DNA of 64,000 nucleotides. It comes from Filomicrobium sp. GTDB lineage: Bacteria > Pseudomonadota > Alphaproteobacteria > Rhizobiales > Hyphomicrobiaceae. The stretch spans positions 1,924,606 through 1,988,605 of the forward strand of contig CP051234.1 of assembly GCA_017792465.1 (NCBI GenBank), written 5' to 3'. Shown one piece after another: positions 15,305 through 23,714 of this stretch. The translations under genes were made by a program, and so were the position numbers. The notes beneath the pieces are model-generated. The model was not told where the DNA came from. It saw nothing but the letters and a program-made list of their open reading frames with translations, and did no database searches. Each line of letters begins with the position of its first letter. Position 1 is the stretch's first letter.

Positions 15305-16312
15305 ATGACCGTTCGAGAGGACCGCCCCTTGACGACCGCCGCGACCGATGCGCCGCTAACACCGCCCGATGCCCAGAAGTTTTCCGATCCCGACTGGACC
15401 GCCAAGGGCGAGCGGCGCGCTAGCGTGCGCCTCAAGCAGCTTGAAACGCTTTGGATCAACACCGGCACGCTGTGCAACATCGAGTGCCGCAACTGCTACA
15501 TCCTTTCGAGCCCGACGAATGACGACCTCGCCTATATCTCAGCGCGCGAGGCGGCCGCCTTTCTCGATGAGGCCGAAGCGCTCGGCACGCGCGAGATCGG
15601 CTTCACCGGCGGCGAGCCGTTCATGAACCCGGATTTCCTCGACATGCTGGAAGACGCGTTGGCGCGCGGCTTCGAGGTTCTCGTGCTGACCAACGCCATG
15701 CAGCCGATGCAGCGGCCGCGCATCAAAGCGCGCTTTCTAGAGTTGCAGAAGCGTCTTGGGCAAAAGCTCACCGTTCGCGTCAGCCTCGATCATCACAGCG
15801 CCGAACTGCATGACGTCGAGCGCGGCGAGGGGTCGTTTGAAATTGCTCTTAAAGGGATCGACTGGCTTTCCGAAAATGGTTTCCAGCTGGCGATTGCCGG
15901 GCGGGTCAGCCTTTATGAAAGCGACGACGAGGGCCGTACGGCCTACGCCAGGCTGATCGCACGCAACGGGTGGGCGCTGGAGCCGAATGACCCAAAACAG
16001 CTCGTGCTGTTTCCGGAAATGGATGAAGCCAGCGACACCCCGGAAATCACTGTCGACTGCTGGAACATCCTCAAGCTATCGCCGGACGCGATGATGTGCG
16101 CGTCGTCGCGGATGGTGGTGAAGCGCCGCGGAGCTTCAGCTCCGGTGGTGTTGCCATGCACGCTGTTGCCGTTCGATGAAAACTTCGAGATGGGCGCGAC
16201 GCTGGCCGAGGCCGCGAAGGCTGATGGCGGCATGTTCGACACCGGCGCCGTCAAGCTGTGCCATCCGCATTGCTCGAAGTTTTGCGTGCTGGGCGGCGGC
16301 AGCTGCTCGTAG
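15305..16312 (+). CDS. Radical SAM protein with extra C-terminal cysteines
   Basis: 335 residues. The SAM-cluster motif CNIECRNC gives Cys57, Cys61 and Cys64, and GFTGGEPFMNP is the SAM-binding GGE motif near residue 100. Further cysteines appear in VDCWNILKL, MMCASS and the last 17 residues (CHPHCSKFCVLGGGSCS), suggesting an auxiliary Fe-S cluster like those of SPASM/twitch-type enzymes. The substrate is unknown, and no peptide-precursor gene is evident next to it. The frame is open from 15221; I choose ATG 15305, which leaves about 50 residues before the motif. Confidence 0.87.
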   Translation: MTVREDRPLTTAATDAPLTPPDAQKFSDPDWTAKGERRASVRLKQLETLWINTGTLCNIECRNCYILSSPTNDDLAYISAREAAAFLDEAEALGTREIGFTGGEPFMNPDFLDMLEDALARGFEVLVLTNAMQPMQRPRIKARFLELQKRLGQKLTVRVSLDHHSAELHDVERGEGSFEIALKGIDWLSENGFQLAIAGRVSLYESDDEGRTAYARLIARNGWALEPNDPKQLVLFPEMDEASDTPEITVDCWNILKLSPDAMMCASSRMVVKRRGASAPVVLPCTLLPFDENFEMGATLAEAAKADGGMFDTGAVKLCHPHCSKFCVLGGGSCS

Positions 16313-16370
16313 GTTGAAAATCGCCAGCTCGGCGCGGCAGGCGGCGCTTTCCAACTCATTTGCGAAAAAC

Positions 16371-16400
16371 GAAAAGGACACCCTGGGAGGTGCCCTTTTC
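16371..16400. terminator. Bidirectional terminator between convergent genes
   Basis: AAAAGGACACC (16372-16382) pairs with GGTGCCCTTTT (16389-16399). The flanking A and T runs make it usable in both directions, for the radical SAM gene and the NYN gene. Confidence 0.75.
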
Positions 16401-16433
16401 TTGGGGGTGCGCTTGTAGGCGAGCGTCAGCTCA

Positions 16434-18593
16434 TCAAGCGCGGTCCCGACGGAGTACACGAGGGAAATCGTCGGGTTCTTCAGAGTAGCGTCCGAAATCG
16501 GTTTGCTCCGGGCCTCCGGCAGCATACGCGGGATGCTGCTGGCCGCGCTGGGGTTGCTGGCCTGCCTGCATCTGCGGGTTGTCGCCGAACCAGCTTTGCG
16601 ACTGTGGGGCGCGCGCATCGCGAGCCGGTCCAGGCTGCTGCGGATGGACCCCGTGATCGGCACCCTGCGCCAGGTGCTTATCGGCAGCCAGGCGCGGCGC
16701 GGCACCGGTGAACCAGGCCTCGATCAGATCGAGTTCGGTTGCCGACAGCTGCAGGCCCTGACCTTTGCAGCGGGCGATGACGAAGTTGCGGAAGCGGCTG
16801 GCGAAGAGGGCGGCCGAAGCGCCCTGCTCGAACCAGGGATCGGCTTCGCTGACGACTTCGAGAATGAAGCGTGCGTCATCCTTGCGCACATCGACACCCA
16901 CCGCCTTGGCGCGCTCGCAGATGTTGACCAGCGTCTGCGTGCCGGTCAGGCCGTTGGCATTGATCTCTTCGGCCATGACGTCGAACAGGACGCGGTATTC
17001 AGGCGGCGAGATCGGCGGGGCCTGGCAGGCTTCATGGATGCGCGCGATCGACTTTTGAATGGCGCTTGCCGTGTCAGGCGACTGTGTCTGACGCGCCGGG
17101 GCTGCGGTGCGCTCCGGAGCAGGTTGCTGAGTGGGTTGAGCTGCCGGCGCGGGCTGAGCCGGGCGGGCTGCAGCGGCCGGCCGGTAGCTCTCAGGCTGGG
17201 CAGGAGCCTGTTCTGGTTTTTGCGTGCGATTGAAATCGTAGCTGCCGTCGGGGCCCGGATGGATGATGGTCGCGGGCGCCGAGCTTTGAACGGTCACGCG
17301 GATGTTGTCCTGTCCGGCGCGGCCGGTTGCCGGGGACTGCTGGGCAGGCGCGTGGCTTGCAGCCGGACGCTGTTCGTGACGCGGATCATGACGCGGCGCG
17401 GCATGGCTCTCGTGCCCGGCACCAGGATAAGCCGGCGTGCGGAAGAAATCGTCTGTCGCGGGCGCTGGTGCCTCTGCTCTTGGCTCCTGACGTGCGACCG
17501 GCGTGTTGGTTGCGGCTAGGCGCTGCGGTTCAGGTGATCCCAGACCCAGTGGCGATCTATCGGCAGGCGCGCGGGACGTGGCAGCTCCCATATCCGGCTT
17601 CTGTTGCGCCGGTGATGCGGGCTGGGCAACCAGCGGCTCAGGGCGGACATCGCCGAACGAAGAAGGTGCGTGCGATTGGGGACGGCTTTCGGCTCCCGGC
17701 GACGGCGCGTTGGTGTCGAGCACGTAATGGGGGGCATGCTCGGTGACTTCGATGCCATCGGGAAGTTCAGACACGAGGAGATCGCGGAAGCTGCCCGCGC
17801 CACCCCAGGCGGTGCCGACCGTCAAATCGCGGCCAAGCGTACGAACCGCGCGGTCTGCGAGAACTTCCAGCAGCATCGGCTGTTTTTCAGCGCGGATGTG
17901 GGAGAGCACATCGGCGATGATCGCCTTGCGGGCCTCGCTCATGCCGCTCGGGTTCGGAAGCGTTTTGCGGTCGCCGTGGCCGTCAGCGATGGCTTCAGGC
18001 ACCTTGCCTTCCAGCAGCGCGGCGATGAGATCGGATTCGCGCACTTCGCCATCGCTGATCGCCGTGTAGGGAGCGGCCGTGTAATCATTGGCGTAGATCA
18101 CGGTGCGACGGGCATGCTGGCGCAAGCGATGCAGCACCGGCGTGAAATCTGCATCGCCCGAGAGGATGATGAACTCATCGAAATAGGTGTCGTGCAGCAG
18201 GTAATCGCGCACGTCCATGACCATGCGGATATCGGCGGAATTCTTGAGCTGCGCGGTCAGCGGCGGGCAGTCGATGACTTCAAATCCGGCGCGCAGGAAG
18301 TGATGGCGCACGAACGGAAAGGAGTTCATGTCGGTCGAGTTGTCATGCGCGTTGCGGCGGGGAACCGGGTTGCCGTAGCAGCGGTTCATGACGATGCGGC
18401 GCGGGATATCGAGTGCCGGACCGTTGGTCGGCGTGATGAGGCGGCCGGATGCGATTTCGGCGAGCCAGACACCGGCGTCCTTGGCGAAGCGCTTGGCAGC
18501 TTCCTCGCTCTTGCGTTTGAGCGACAGGTAGATGTTGTCGTAGTCAACAAATACCGTACTCAGCAATGATCCTTCAGACGCCGCCCGCTTCAT
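16434..18593 (-). CDS. NYN-domain RNase-like protein with OST-HTH-like domain
   Basis: 719 residues in several parts. Residues 10-200 are a NYN (PIN-like, LabA/DUF88) nuclease domain: STVFVDYDNIYLSL, then NSADIRMVMDVRDYLL and IILSGDADFTPVLHRLRQ supply the acidic residues. Residues about 218-300 (ARKAIIADVLSHIRAEKQPM to HYVLDT) resemble an OST-HTH/LOTUS RNA-binding domain. Residues 300-505 are a low-complexity Pro/Ala/Gln-rich linker. Residues 510-640 form a helical domain with no match I know, and the tail is again disordered. The likely role is RNA processing or turnover. Start ATG 18593 places the first NYN strand at residue 13. Confidence 0.85.
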   Translation of the reverse strand: MKRAASEGSLLSTVFVDYDNIYLSLKRKSEEAAKRFAKDAGVWLAEIASGRLITPTNGPALDIPRRIVMNRCYGNPVPRRNAHDNSTDMNSFPFVRHHFLRAGFEVIDCPPLTAQLKNSADIRMVMDVRDYLLHDTYFDEFIILSGDADFTPVLHRLRQHARRTVIYANDYTAAPYTAISDGEVRESDLIAALLEGKVPEAIADGHGDRKTLPNPSGMSEARKAIIADVLSHIRAEKQPMLLEVLADRAVRTLGRDLTVGTAWGGAGSFRDLLVSELPDGIEVTEHAPHYVLDTNAPSPGAESRPQSHAPSSFGDVRPEPLVAQPASPAQQKPDMGAATSRAPADRSPLGLGSPEPQRLAATNTPVARQEPRAEAPAPATDDFFRTPAYPGAGHESHAAPRHDPRHEQRPAASHAPAQQSPATGRAGQDNIRVTVQSSAPATIIHPGPDGSYDFNRTQKPEQAPAQPESYRPAAAARPAQPAPAAQPTQQPAPERTAAPARQTQSPDTASAIQKSIARIHEACQAPPISPPEYRVLFDVMAEEINANGLTGTQTLVNICERAKAVGVDVRKDDARFILEVVSEADPWFEQGASAALFASRFRNFVIARCKGQGLQLSATELDLIEAWFTGAAPRLAADKHLAQGADHGVHPQQPGPARDARAPQSQSWFGDNPQMQAGQQPQRGQQHPAYAAGGPEQTDFGRYSEEPDDFPRVLRRDRA

Positions 18594-18922
18594 AATTACC
18601 CTCGCTCGCGCTCAAACTGCCCCAACCCGACATGCTTCGAACGTCTGCCCCCTTGAGCGACACCACCCGAAATCCGGACGTGCCGACCTGTTAACGAATC
18701 GACTCGAAGCCACAATTGCTACGCTGGAGTGTTGATTGAGTCGGGGGAGCACCACAAGGAGCGCTTGGCCACGTGTCCCAGCAGAATCGCAATGCCCAAA
18801 AAGCCCCAATATTTTCAATCTCTTGGGCTGTTCAAATGTGGGCGTAAGCAGTGGAAAAGTCCGATTTACTGGACTTCCCCTATTCCGCCCCGATTCCCTA
18901 CTGACGATGGCGCATAACTGTT
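18594..18922. other. Intergenic region upstream of the candidate RNA
   Basis: No gene is supported here. A small hairpin, AAGTCC/GGACTT near 18854-18873, may belong to the 5' part of the RNA that follows. The promoter of the leftward NYN gene must also lie here. Confidence 0.4.
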
Positions 18923-19074
18923 TATCCGTGAGAGGATATTTCTTGTCCCTCACATTTGGGTAAGAATTACGGATATCGCCTGCTGCCTAGCCGAGCCCCC
19001 CCCAAAGAGCATCCTCGGAGCGGGCGATTCTCCGAAACAAGCCCCGCAACCCGAATTGCGGGGCTTGTTTTTTT
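18923..19074 (+). ncRNA. Candidate structured small RNA with C8 loop and terminator
   Basis: Three ordered stems are followed by a perfect terminator. TATCC (18923-18927) pairs with GGATA (18971-18975) around an inner hairpin GTGAG (18928-18932)/CTCAC (18949-18953). TCGCCTGCT (18976-18984) pairs with AGCGGGCGA (19019-19027), enclosing CCGAG (18991-18995)/CTCGG (19014-19018) whose loop starts with eight Cs (18996-19003). The terminator stem at 19038-19067 closes it. No plus-strand gene lies upstream, so the terminator implies an independent transcript. It does not match tmRNA, SRP or RNase P RNA features. The 5' end is unknown. Confidence 0.6.
19038..19074 (+). terminator. Strong Rho-independent terminator
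   Basis: CAAGCCCCGCAA (19038-19049) and TTGCGGGGCTTG (19056-19067) form a perfect 12-bp stem with loop CCCGAA, followed by seven Ts. Confidence 0.92.
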
Positions 19075-19138
19075 GGTGCGGAAAGCTCTTCGGATGAGAC
19101 ATTGAAACTGCGGCTACCGTGGGCGTGATGTGGCAACG

Positions 19139-19576
19139 CTAACCCGGCTCGAAGCCGTCGGGCGCCAGTTCAAACTTTTCGAATAGAAAGCCCGGCGCCA
19201 CGGTGCAGCCGACAAGGGTGTATTCGCCCAGACTTCTGGCCTGCTGCCAATATCCAGGAGGCACCACGGCCTGCGGGCGTTCGCCGGCGGACAGATTATC
19301 GCCCAGCGGGAGACGCTCGGCGGGGCCTTGCGGTGGAGCGATCCCGAGCTCGAGAGGCGCGCCGCGGTACCAGTGCCAGGTTTCAGCAGCATCAACCTTG
19401 TGCCAGCGCGAGATCTCGCCGGCCTTGAGCAGGAAATAAATTGCCGTCGAGCTTGCGCGCCCGCCATGCGAATTCACGTCATCGCGGAACGTCTCGCGGA
19501 AGTAGCCGCCCTCAGGATGAGGTTCGAGCTTTAGAAGCGCGATGATCTCATCGGCGGTCAGATCGGCTGCGGCCAT
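19139..19576 (-). CDS. Cupin-fold protein, DUF985 family
   Basis: 145 residues matching the cupin_5/DUF985 family: IIALLKLEPHPEGGYFRETF at the start, TAIYFLLKAGEISRWHKVDA with the His pair region, ETWHWYRGAPLEL, PQAVVPPGYWQQAR and YTLVGCTVAPGFLFEKFEL. The biochemical role is not established. The frame is open to 19681, overlapping the end of gloB; I choose the ATG at 19576, where family similarity begins, leaving 49 bases after the gloB stop. Cotranscription with gloB is likely. Confidence 0.9.
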   Translation of the reverse strand: MAAADLTADEIIALLKLEPHPEGGYFRETFRDDVNSHGGRASSTAIYFLLKAGEISRWHKVDAAETWHWYRGAPLELGIAPPQGPAERLPLGDNLSAGERPQAVVPPGYWQQARSLGEYTLVGCTVAPGFLFEKFELAPDGFEPG

Positions 19577-19625
19577 TGTGCTCGCTCTACAAATTGGAAG
19601 TTGAATGTGGAGAGCAAATCCGAGC

Positions 19626-20393
19626 TCAGGCGTTGTCCTTGCGAGTTCGGATTTCTCCGAATACGGCCCAATCGGGCGCATCGTTCATTTTGAGCGCGGC
19701 TTTGACCTCAGGCTCGCAGGCGCGCAGAAACGGATTGGTCGCGAGTTCGGCGGCAATCGTGGTCGGCAGCGTCGGCATGCCTTGTGCTCTTACCGTATCG
19801 ACTTCAGCGGCGCGTTGCTGAAGCGCTTCGTTGTCGGGCTCGATGGTCAATGCGAACTTTGCGTTCGACTGCGTGTACTCATGGCCAGCGTAGACAACGG
19901 TATCGGCGGGCAGCTTGCGCAGCTTCGAAAGCGAGTTCCACATCATCTCGTGGGTGCCTTCGAAGACGCGTCCGCAGCCCATGGCGAACATCGTGTCGCC
20001 GACAAACGCGACCTTGGCTTCGGGGATGACGTAAGCGATGTGGCCGAGCGTATGGCCCGGGGTCTCGAGCACTTCAACCGTGTATTTGCCGAACTTGAAT
20101 GTGTCCCCTTCGCCGACCTTTTTGTCGATGCCTGGAACTTTTTCAGATTCACCGCTCGGTCCGATGATCTCGCAGCCGGTTTGCGCTTTCAGGGCGGCAT
20201 TGCCTTCGGTGTGGTCGTTGTGGTGATGGGTTGTGAAAATATGGGTGAGTTTCCAACCTTTTGCGGCCAGTGCAGCCTCGACCTCGGCAGCCGATGGGGC
20301 ATCGATCGAGGCGGTGTTGCCGGATTCCGGATCGTGGACCAGGACGCCGTAATTATCACTGCGGGCAGGGAACTGATAAATTTCCAATGTCAT
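19626..20393 (-). CDS. gloB: Hydroxyacylglutathione hydrolase (glyoxalase II)
   Basis: 255 residues of the metallo-beta-lactamase fold. The binuclear metal motif THHHNDH is near residue 55, TPGHTLGH near 110 and VGDTMFAMGCGRVFEG near 130, and the C-terminal substrate-binding domain of glyoxalase II is present. It hydrolyses S-lactoylglutathione to lactate and glutathione in methylglyoxal detoxification. It is divergent from the methyltransferase gene at 20692, a neighbour pair that recurs in alphaproteobacteria. Confidence 0.95.
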   Translation of the reverse strand: MTLEIYQFPARSDNYGVLVHDPESGNTASIDAPSAAEVEAALAAKGWKLTHIFTTHHHNDHTEGNAALKAQTGCEIIGPSGESEKVPGIDKKVGEGDTFKFGKYTVEVLETPGHTLGHIAYVIPEAKVAFVGDTMFAMGCGRVFEGTHEMMWNSLSKLRKLPADTVVYAGHEYTQSNAKFALTIEPDNEALQQRAAEVDTVRAQGMPTLPTTIAAELATNPFLRACEPEVKAALKMNDAPDWAVFGEIRTRKDNA

Positions 20394-20691
20394 GACTTTC
20401 TCCGGCTAGTGGTTCCGGCGGGTGGCGCGTGCATTGCTCTTACATATTTGAGTTGCAGCAGCCATTTTTAAGGGGTGAGGGTCTTTCCCAATTGACTGTC
20501 TGACCCCTAACGTCCGCCTGCTGCCTGCGTCAAGGATGGCTCGTTCGTTACCGGCTCTTGACGTTTGATTTTGCTCCTCAGAGTGCAATTGGCGCTGCCG
20601 CTTGCCTATATCCTGACAAACCGCAACAATTACGCCGGTCGCAAGCACCGATCGCCGCGCGCGCAGACTAGTCCATCGACAGCGGGTACGC

Positions 20692-21492
20692 ATGCAGATA
20701 GACGTCGCCGATCTCAGAGATTTCTACTCGCGGCCTTTGGGCGCCGTTGTCCGCCGGCTTGTCATGGGCCGTATTCAGGCGCGGTGGCGGCGCGTTCCCA
20801 ACGGCGTGATGATGGGGCTGGGATATGCGGTGCCCTATCTTGGCGCTTTCCAGAACCAGGCGGCCTACTGCGGCGCTTTGATGCCGAGCCTGCAGGGGGC
20901 GCTCGTATGGCCGCGCGAAGGGTCGAAGCGGTCGGTTCTCGTCGATGAAGAGTATCTGCCGCTGCCGGACAATTCGGTTGACCGCATGCTTGTCGTGCAT
21001 GGGCTGGAGACGGCCGAGCGCGTGCAGCCGGTGTTGCGCGAAATCTGGCGGACGATGACGCCAGAGGGCCGTTTGATGATGGTGGTGCCAAACCGCAGAG
21101 GCATCTGGGCGCGGACCGATCGCACGCCGTTCGGATTCGGGCGTCCCTACAGCCGCACTCAGCTTGAAGGAATGCTGCGCGATGCGATGTTCGAACCCGT
21201 CGATTGGGCCGAAGCGCTCTACGTCCCACCGTTCAGCCGCAACATGCTGTTGCGCTCAGCGATTGCCTGGGAACGGGTCGGTGCTCGCTTCATGCCGGGA
21301 TTTGCCGGCGTGATCATCGTCGAGGCGGCCAAAGAATTGGTCGCACCGATTGCCAAGCCAAAGAAGGCGCTGGTTTTGCCGGCAATCGTTCCGGCGACAC
21401 CGAACCTGGCGCGTCCTGCAACGAGAGAGAACAAGGACACTCAGACGCAAAGCCGTTCGGGTGCAAAGCCGGGCGACATCGAGACCGATTAG
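20692..21492 (+). CDS. SAM-dependent methyltransferase-fold protein next to gloB
   Basis: 266 residues. The middle reads as the late half of a class I methyltransferase: YLPLPDNSVDRMLVVHGLE, REIWRTMTPEGRLMMVVPNR and PFGFGRPYSRTQLEGMLRDA. The first 60 residues lack the usual glycine-rich SAM loop (there is only GVMMGLGYAVPYLG), so SAM binding may be altered. The last 30 residues are Lys/Pro/Thr-rich tail. Substrate unknown. Its last bases overlap the convergent metW stop by four bases. Confidence 0.75.
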   Translation: MQIDVADLRDFYSRPLGAVVRRLVMGRIQARWRRVPNGVMMGLGYAVPYLGAFQNQAAYCGALMPSLQGALVWPREGSKRSVLVDEEYLPLPDNSVDRMLVVHGLETAERVQPVLREIWRTMTPEGRLMMVVPNRRGIWARTDRTPFGFGRPYSRTQLEGMLRDAMFEPVDWAEALYVPPFSRNMLLRSAIAWERVGARFMPGFAGVIIVEAAKELVAPIAKPKKALVLPAIVPATPNLARPATRENKDTQTQSRSGAKPGDIETD

Positions 21493-22157
21493 AAATCCCG
21501 TGTCGCAGCGCGATGGCGGAGCTTGAAGACCGCTTTCTCACCGAACAGGTTGTTGAACCGCATAGAGCGTTTGATCGGCAAGCGACGCCCAGCCGTATTG
21601 AAGGCGACGGCTTCCTCGACCTTGGCGTCCAACAAATCGCACAGCTCGACGAAGTCCCGGATCGTGCAAAGATGCGAATCTGGGCTTGAATACCAGGGTT
21701 CAGGAAGATTTTTCGTCATCGGCATGCGGCCGTTGAAGAGCAGGTCGGCGCGAATTTTCCAGTGCCCGAAATTGGGGAACGAGACAATGGCGCGGCGGCC
21801 GATGCGCAACAAGTTCTGAAGCACTTCTTTGGGCCGCAACGTGGCTTGGATCGTCAAGGACAAAATCGCGTAGTCGAACGCCTGATCAGGATAGTCATCC
21901 AGATCGACGTCGGCGTTGCCTTGAATGACCGAGAGGCCGCGCGCAACGCAGGCGTTGACCTTCTCGCGCGAGAGTTCGACACCGCGGCCGTCGACAGCCT
22001 TTGAGGCGGCCAGTAACTGGAGCAGATCGCCATCGCCGCAACCGACGTCGAGCACGCGGCTGCCGGGCGCGACCATTTCGGCGATCATCAAATGGTCGAC
22101 GCGGGCGCCCTGATCCGCGAGCGCCTGGTGCTGGCGAATGATATTGTTGTTGAGCAT
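21489..22157 (-). CDS. metW: Methionine biosynthesis protein MetW
   Basis: 222 residues with a class I methyltransferase core: GSRVLDVGCGDGDLLQLL is the SAM-binding loop, and the MetW-specific segments SVIQGNADVDLDDYPDQAFD, SFPNFGHWKIR and NLPEPWYSSPDSHLCTIRDF are all present. MetW acts with MetX in methionine synthesis in many proteobacteria. The ATG at 22157 shares its A with the metX stop codon (TGATG), so translation is coupled. Confidence 0.95.
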   Translation of the reverse strand: MLNNNIIRQHQALADQGARVDHLMIAEMVAPGSRVLDVGCGDGDLLQLLAASKAVDGRGVELSREKVNACVARGLSVIQGNADVDLDDYPDQAFDYAILSLTIQATLRPKEVLQNLLRIGRRAIVSFPNFGHWKIRADLLFNGRMPMTKNLPEPWYSSPDSHLCTIRDFVELCDLLDAKVEEAVAFNTAGRRLPIKRSMRFNNLFGEKAVFKLRHRAATRDF

Positions 22158-23371
22158 CAAGCGTCTCCATCAGCGATGGGCGCGAGAGGTAGACCGCGCC
22201 TGGTCGCACAGGATTCGATGAAGCCGCGCACTGTGGCAAAAAACTCGGGCTCATCGAGCAGGAAGGCATCGTGGCCGGCGTTACTCTCGATCTCGACGAA
22301 CGAGACGTTGGCTGCGACGGCGTTGAGGGCCTGGACGATCTCCCGGCTTTCGCGCGTCGGGTAGAGCCAGTCGGAGGTAAACGAGACGACGCAGAACCGC
22401 GTGCGCGTTCCCCGAAAGGCGTTGGCGAGCACATCACCATGTTCAGCGGCAAGGTCGAAATAATCCATGGCGCGGGTAATGTAGAGGTAGCTATTGGCAT
22501 CGAAGCGATCGACGAACGTCGAGCCTTGATGGCGCAGGTAGCTTTCGACCTGGAAATCTGCATCGAACGAAAACGTGCGGTCGGCGCGGTTTTGCAAATT
22601 GCGCCCGAACTTCTCGTGCAGCGCGTCTTCGGACAGATATGTGATGTGGGCGGCCATGCGCGCGACGGCGAGACCGTTGCGCGGAACGACGCCCTGATCC
22701 AGGTAATCGCCGCGCTTCCATTCAGGGTCGGCCATCACGGCCTGGCGACCAACCTCGTGGAAGGCGATATTCTGTGGCGAATGCCAGGCGGCTGTCGCGA
22801 TCGGCACGGCGGCAAAGACGCGGTCTTTGTAACGTGCTGCCCATTCGAGCACCTGCATGCCGCCCATCGAGCCGCCGATGACGGCGAACAACTGATCGAT
22901 GCCGAGGTGGTCTATGAGGCGAGACTGCGCTTCGACCATGTCGCCAATGGTGATGACGGGAAAGTTCAAGCCGAACGATTTACCGGTTGCCGGATTGATC
23001 GAAGCCGGACCGGTCGAACCCAGGCAACCGCCCAGGATGTTCGAACAGATGACGAAGAAGCGGTCGGTATCGATGGGTTTGCCGGGGCCGACCAGATGCG
23101 ACCACCAACCCGGTTTGCCGGTTAGCGGATTGATGTTGGCGACGTGCTGGTCGCCGGTCAGGGCGTGGCAGATCAGAATGGCGTTCGACTTGGCGGCGTT
23201 CAGGGTGCCATAGGTGTTGTAGGCGATCGTGAAGGGTCCCAGTTCGCTGCCGCTATCAAGCTTCAGCGGCTCGGAGGCTGGGAAATCAACGCTCGCGCGC
23301 ACCACACCCGACCCGTCATCGACAGGCGAGACTACAGCCTTCTTAAACTCTTCGGACGTATCTGCCGTCAT
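22157..23371 (-). CDS. metX: Homoserine O-acetyltransferase MetX
   Basis: 404 residues of the alpha/beta-hydrolase fold. The nucleophile elbow is [12 protein letters not shown], the catalytic Asp lies in [15 protein letters not shown] and the catalytic His in [15 protein letters not shown]. It acetylates homoserine for direct sulfhydrylation to homocysteine. It is the first gene of metX-metW, with a SAM-II riboswitch in the leader. Whether the acyl donor is acetyl- or succinyl-CoA cannot be fixed by eye. Confidence 0.95.
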   Translation of the reverse strand: MTADTSEEFKKAVVSPVDDGSGVVRASVDFPASEPLKLDSGSELGPFTIAYNTYGTLNAAKSNAILICHALTGDQHVANINPLTGKPGWWSHLVGPGKPIDTDRFFVICSNILGGCLGSTGPASINPATGKSFGLNFPVITIGDMVEAQSRLIDHLGIDQLFAVIGGSMGGMQVLEWAARYKDRVFAAVPIATAAWHSPQNIAFHEVGRQAVMADPEWKRGDYLDQGVVPRNGLAVARMAAHITYLSEDALHEKFGRNLQNRADRTFSFDADFQVESYLRHQGSTFVDRFDANSYLYITRAMDYFDLAAEHGDVLANAFRGTRTRFCVVSFTSDWLYPTRESREIVQALNAVAANVSFVEIESNAGHDAFLLDEPEFFATVRGFIESCATRRGLPLAPIADGDA

Positions 23372-23714
23372 AAACGCCTGCGACCTTCAAATTCGGCCGG
23401 CTCGGTCCTCATTGGGGGACGGCGCGGCCTTTTTAGCGAGTTGTTTTACGTGGCTGCAAGCCGGCCGGCCAAATCACCACGGGTGGGGTGTGATAGGATT
23501 GTCGGGGCCTCGCGTCAAGTTAACCGATGCAACTTCGAAACTGCCTGGGACGGCCGTTCAGGCAGGCTGCGGCAATTGGAAAGCAATATTTTCTTTAACT
23601 TTTCTTTGCGTCTATCGGGCTCGCGCCCTATCTCTCGGGCTTGCAATCAAGGCCCGGCCGAACACTATTAACGGTTGTGCCAGCCCAACCGACGCTTGGA
23701 ATGATCTAGTACGC
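23372..23714. other. Divergent metX/hisC intergenic region
   Basis: About 340 bases holding the leftward metX leader with the SAM-II riboswitch. Beyond it, TTGACG-like and TTGAAA-like elements could serve either direction, but none is clear. An open frame running into hisC from 23229 overlaps the riboswitch and is rejected as coding. Confidence 0.6.
23427..23483 (-). promoter_or_regulatory. SAM-II riboswitch of metX-metW
   Basis: The minus strand reads CGTGGTGATTTGG, then CCGGCTTGCAGCCACG, an A-rich linker AAAACAA, and CTCGCTAAAAAGG. These are the conserved P1 stem, the pseudoknot partner and the GCUAAAAAGG 3' block of the SAM-II (metA) aptamer known upstream of metX/metA in alphaproteobacteria. 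It lies 56 bases ahead of the metX start, so SAM binding should repress the metX-metW operon, most likely at translation. Confidence 0.92.

Noticed and set aside
18923-19074. tmRNA, SRP RNA, RNase P RNA or 6S RNA as the identity of the candidate RNA
   Set aside because: None of their landmark sequences is present (no tRNA-like 3' end, no SRP tetraloop domain, no closing 6S stem).
23229-23714. N-terminal extension of hisC
   Set aside because: It would run through the metX 5' end and the SAM-II riboswitch, and the residues are unlike HisC.
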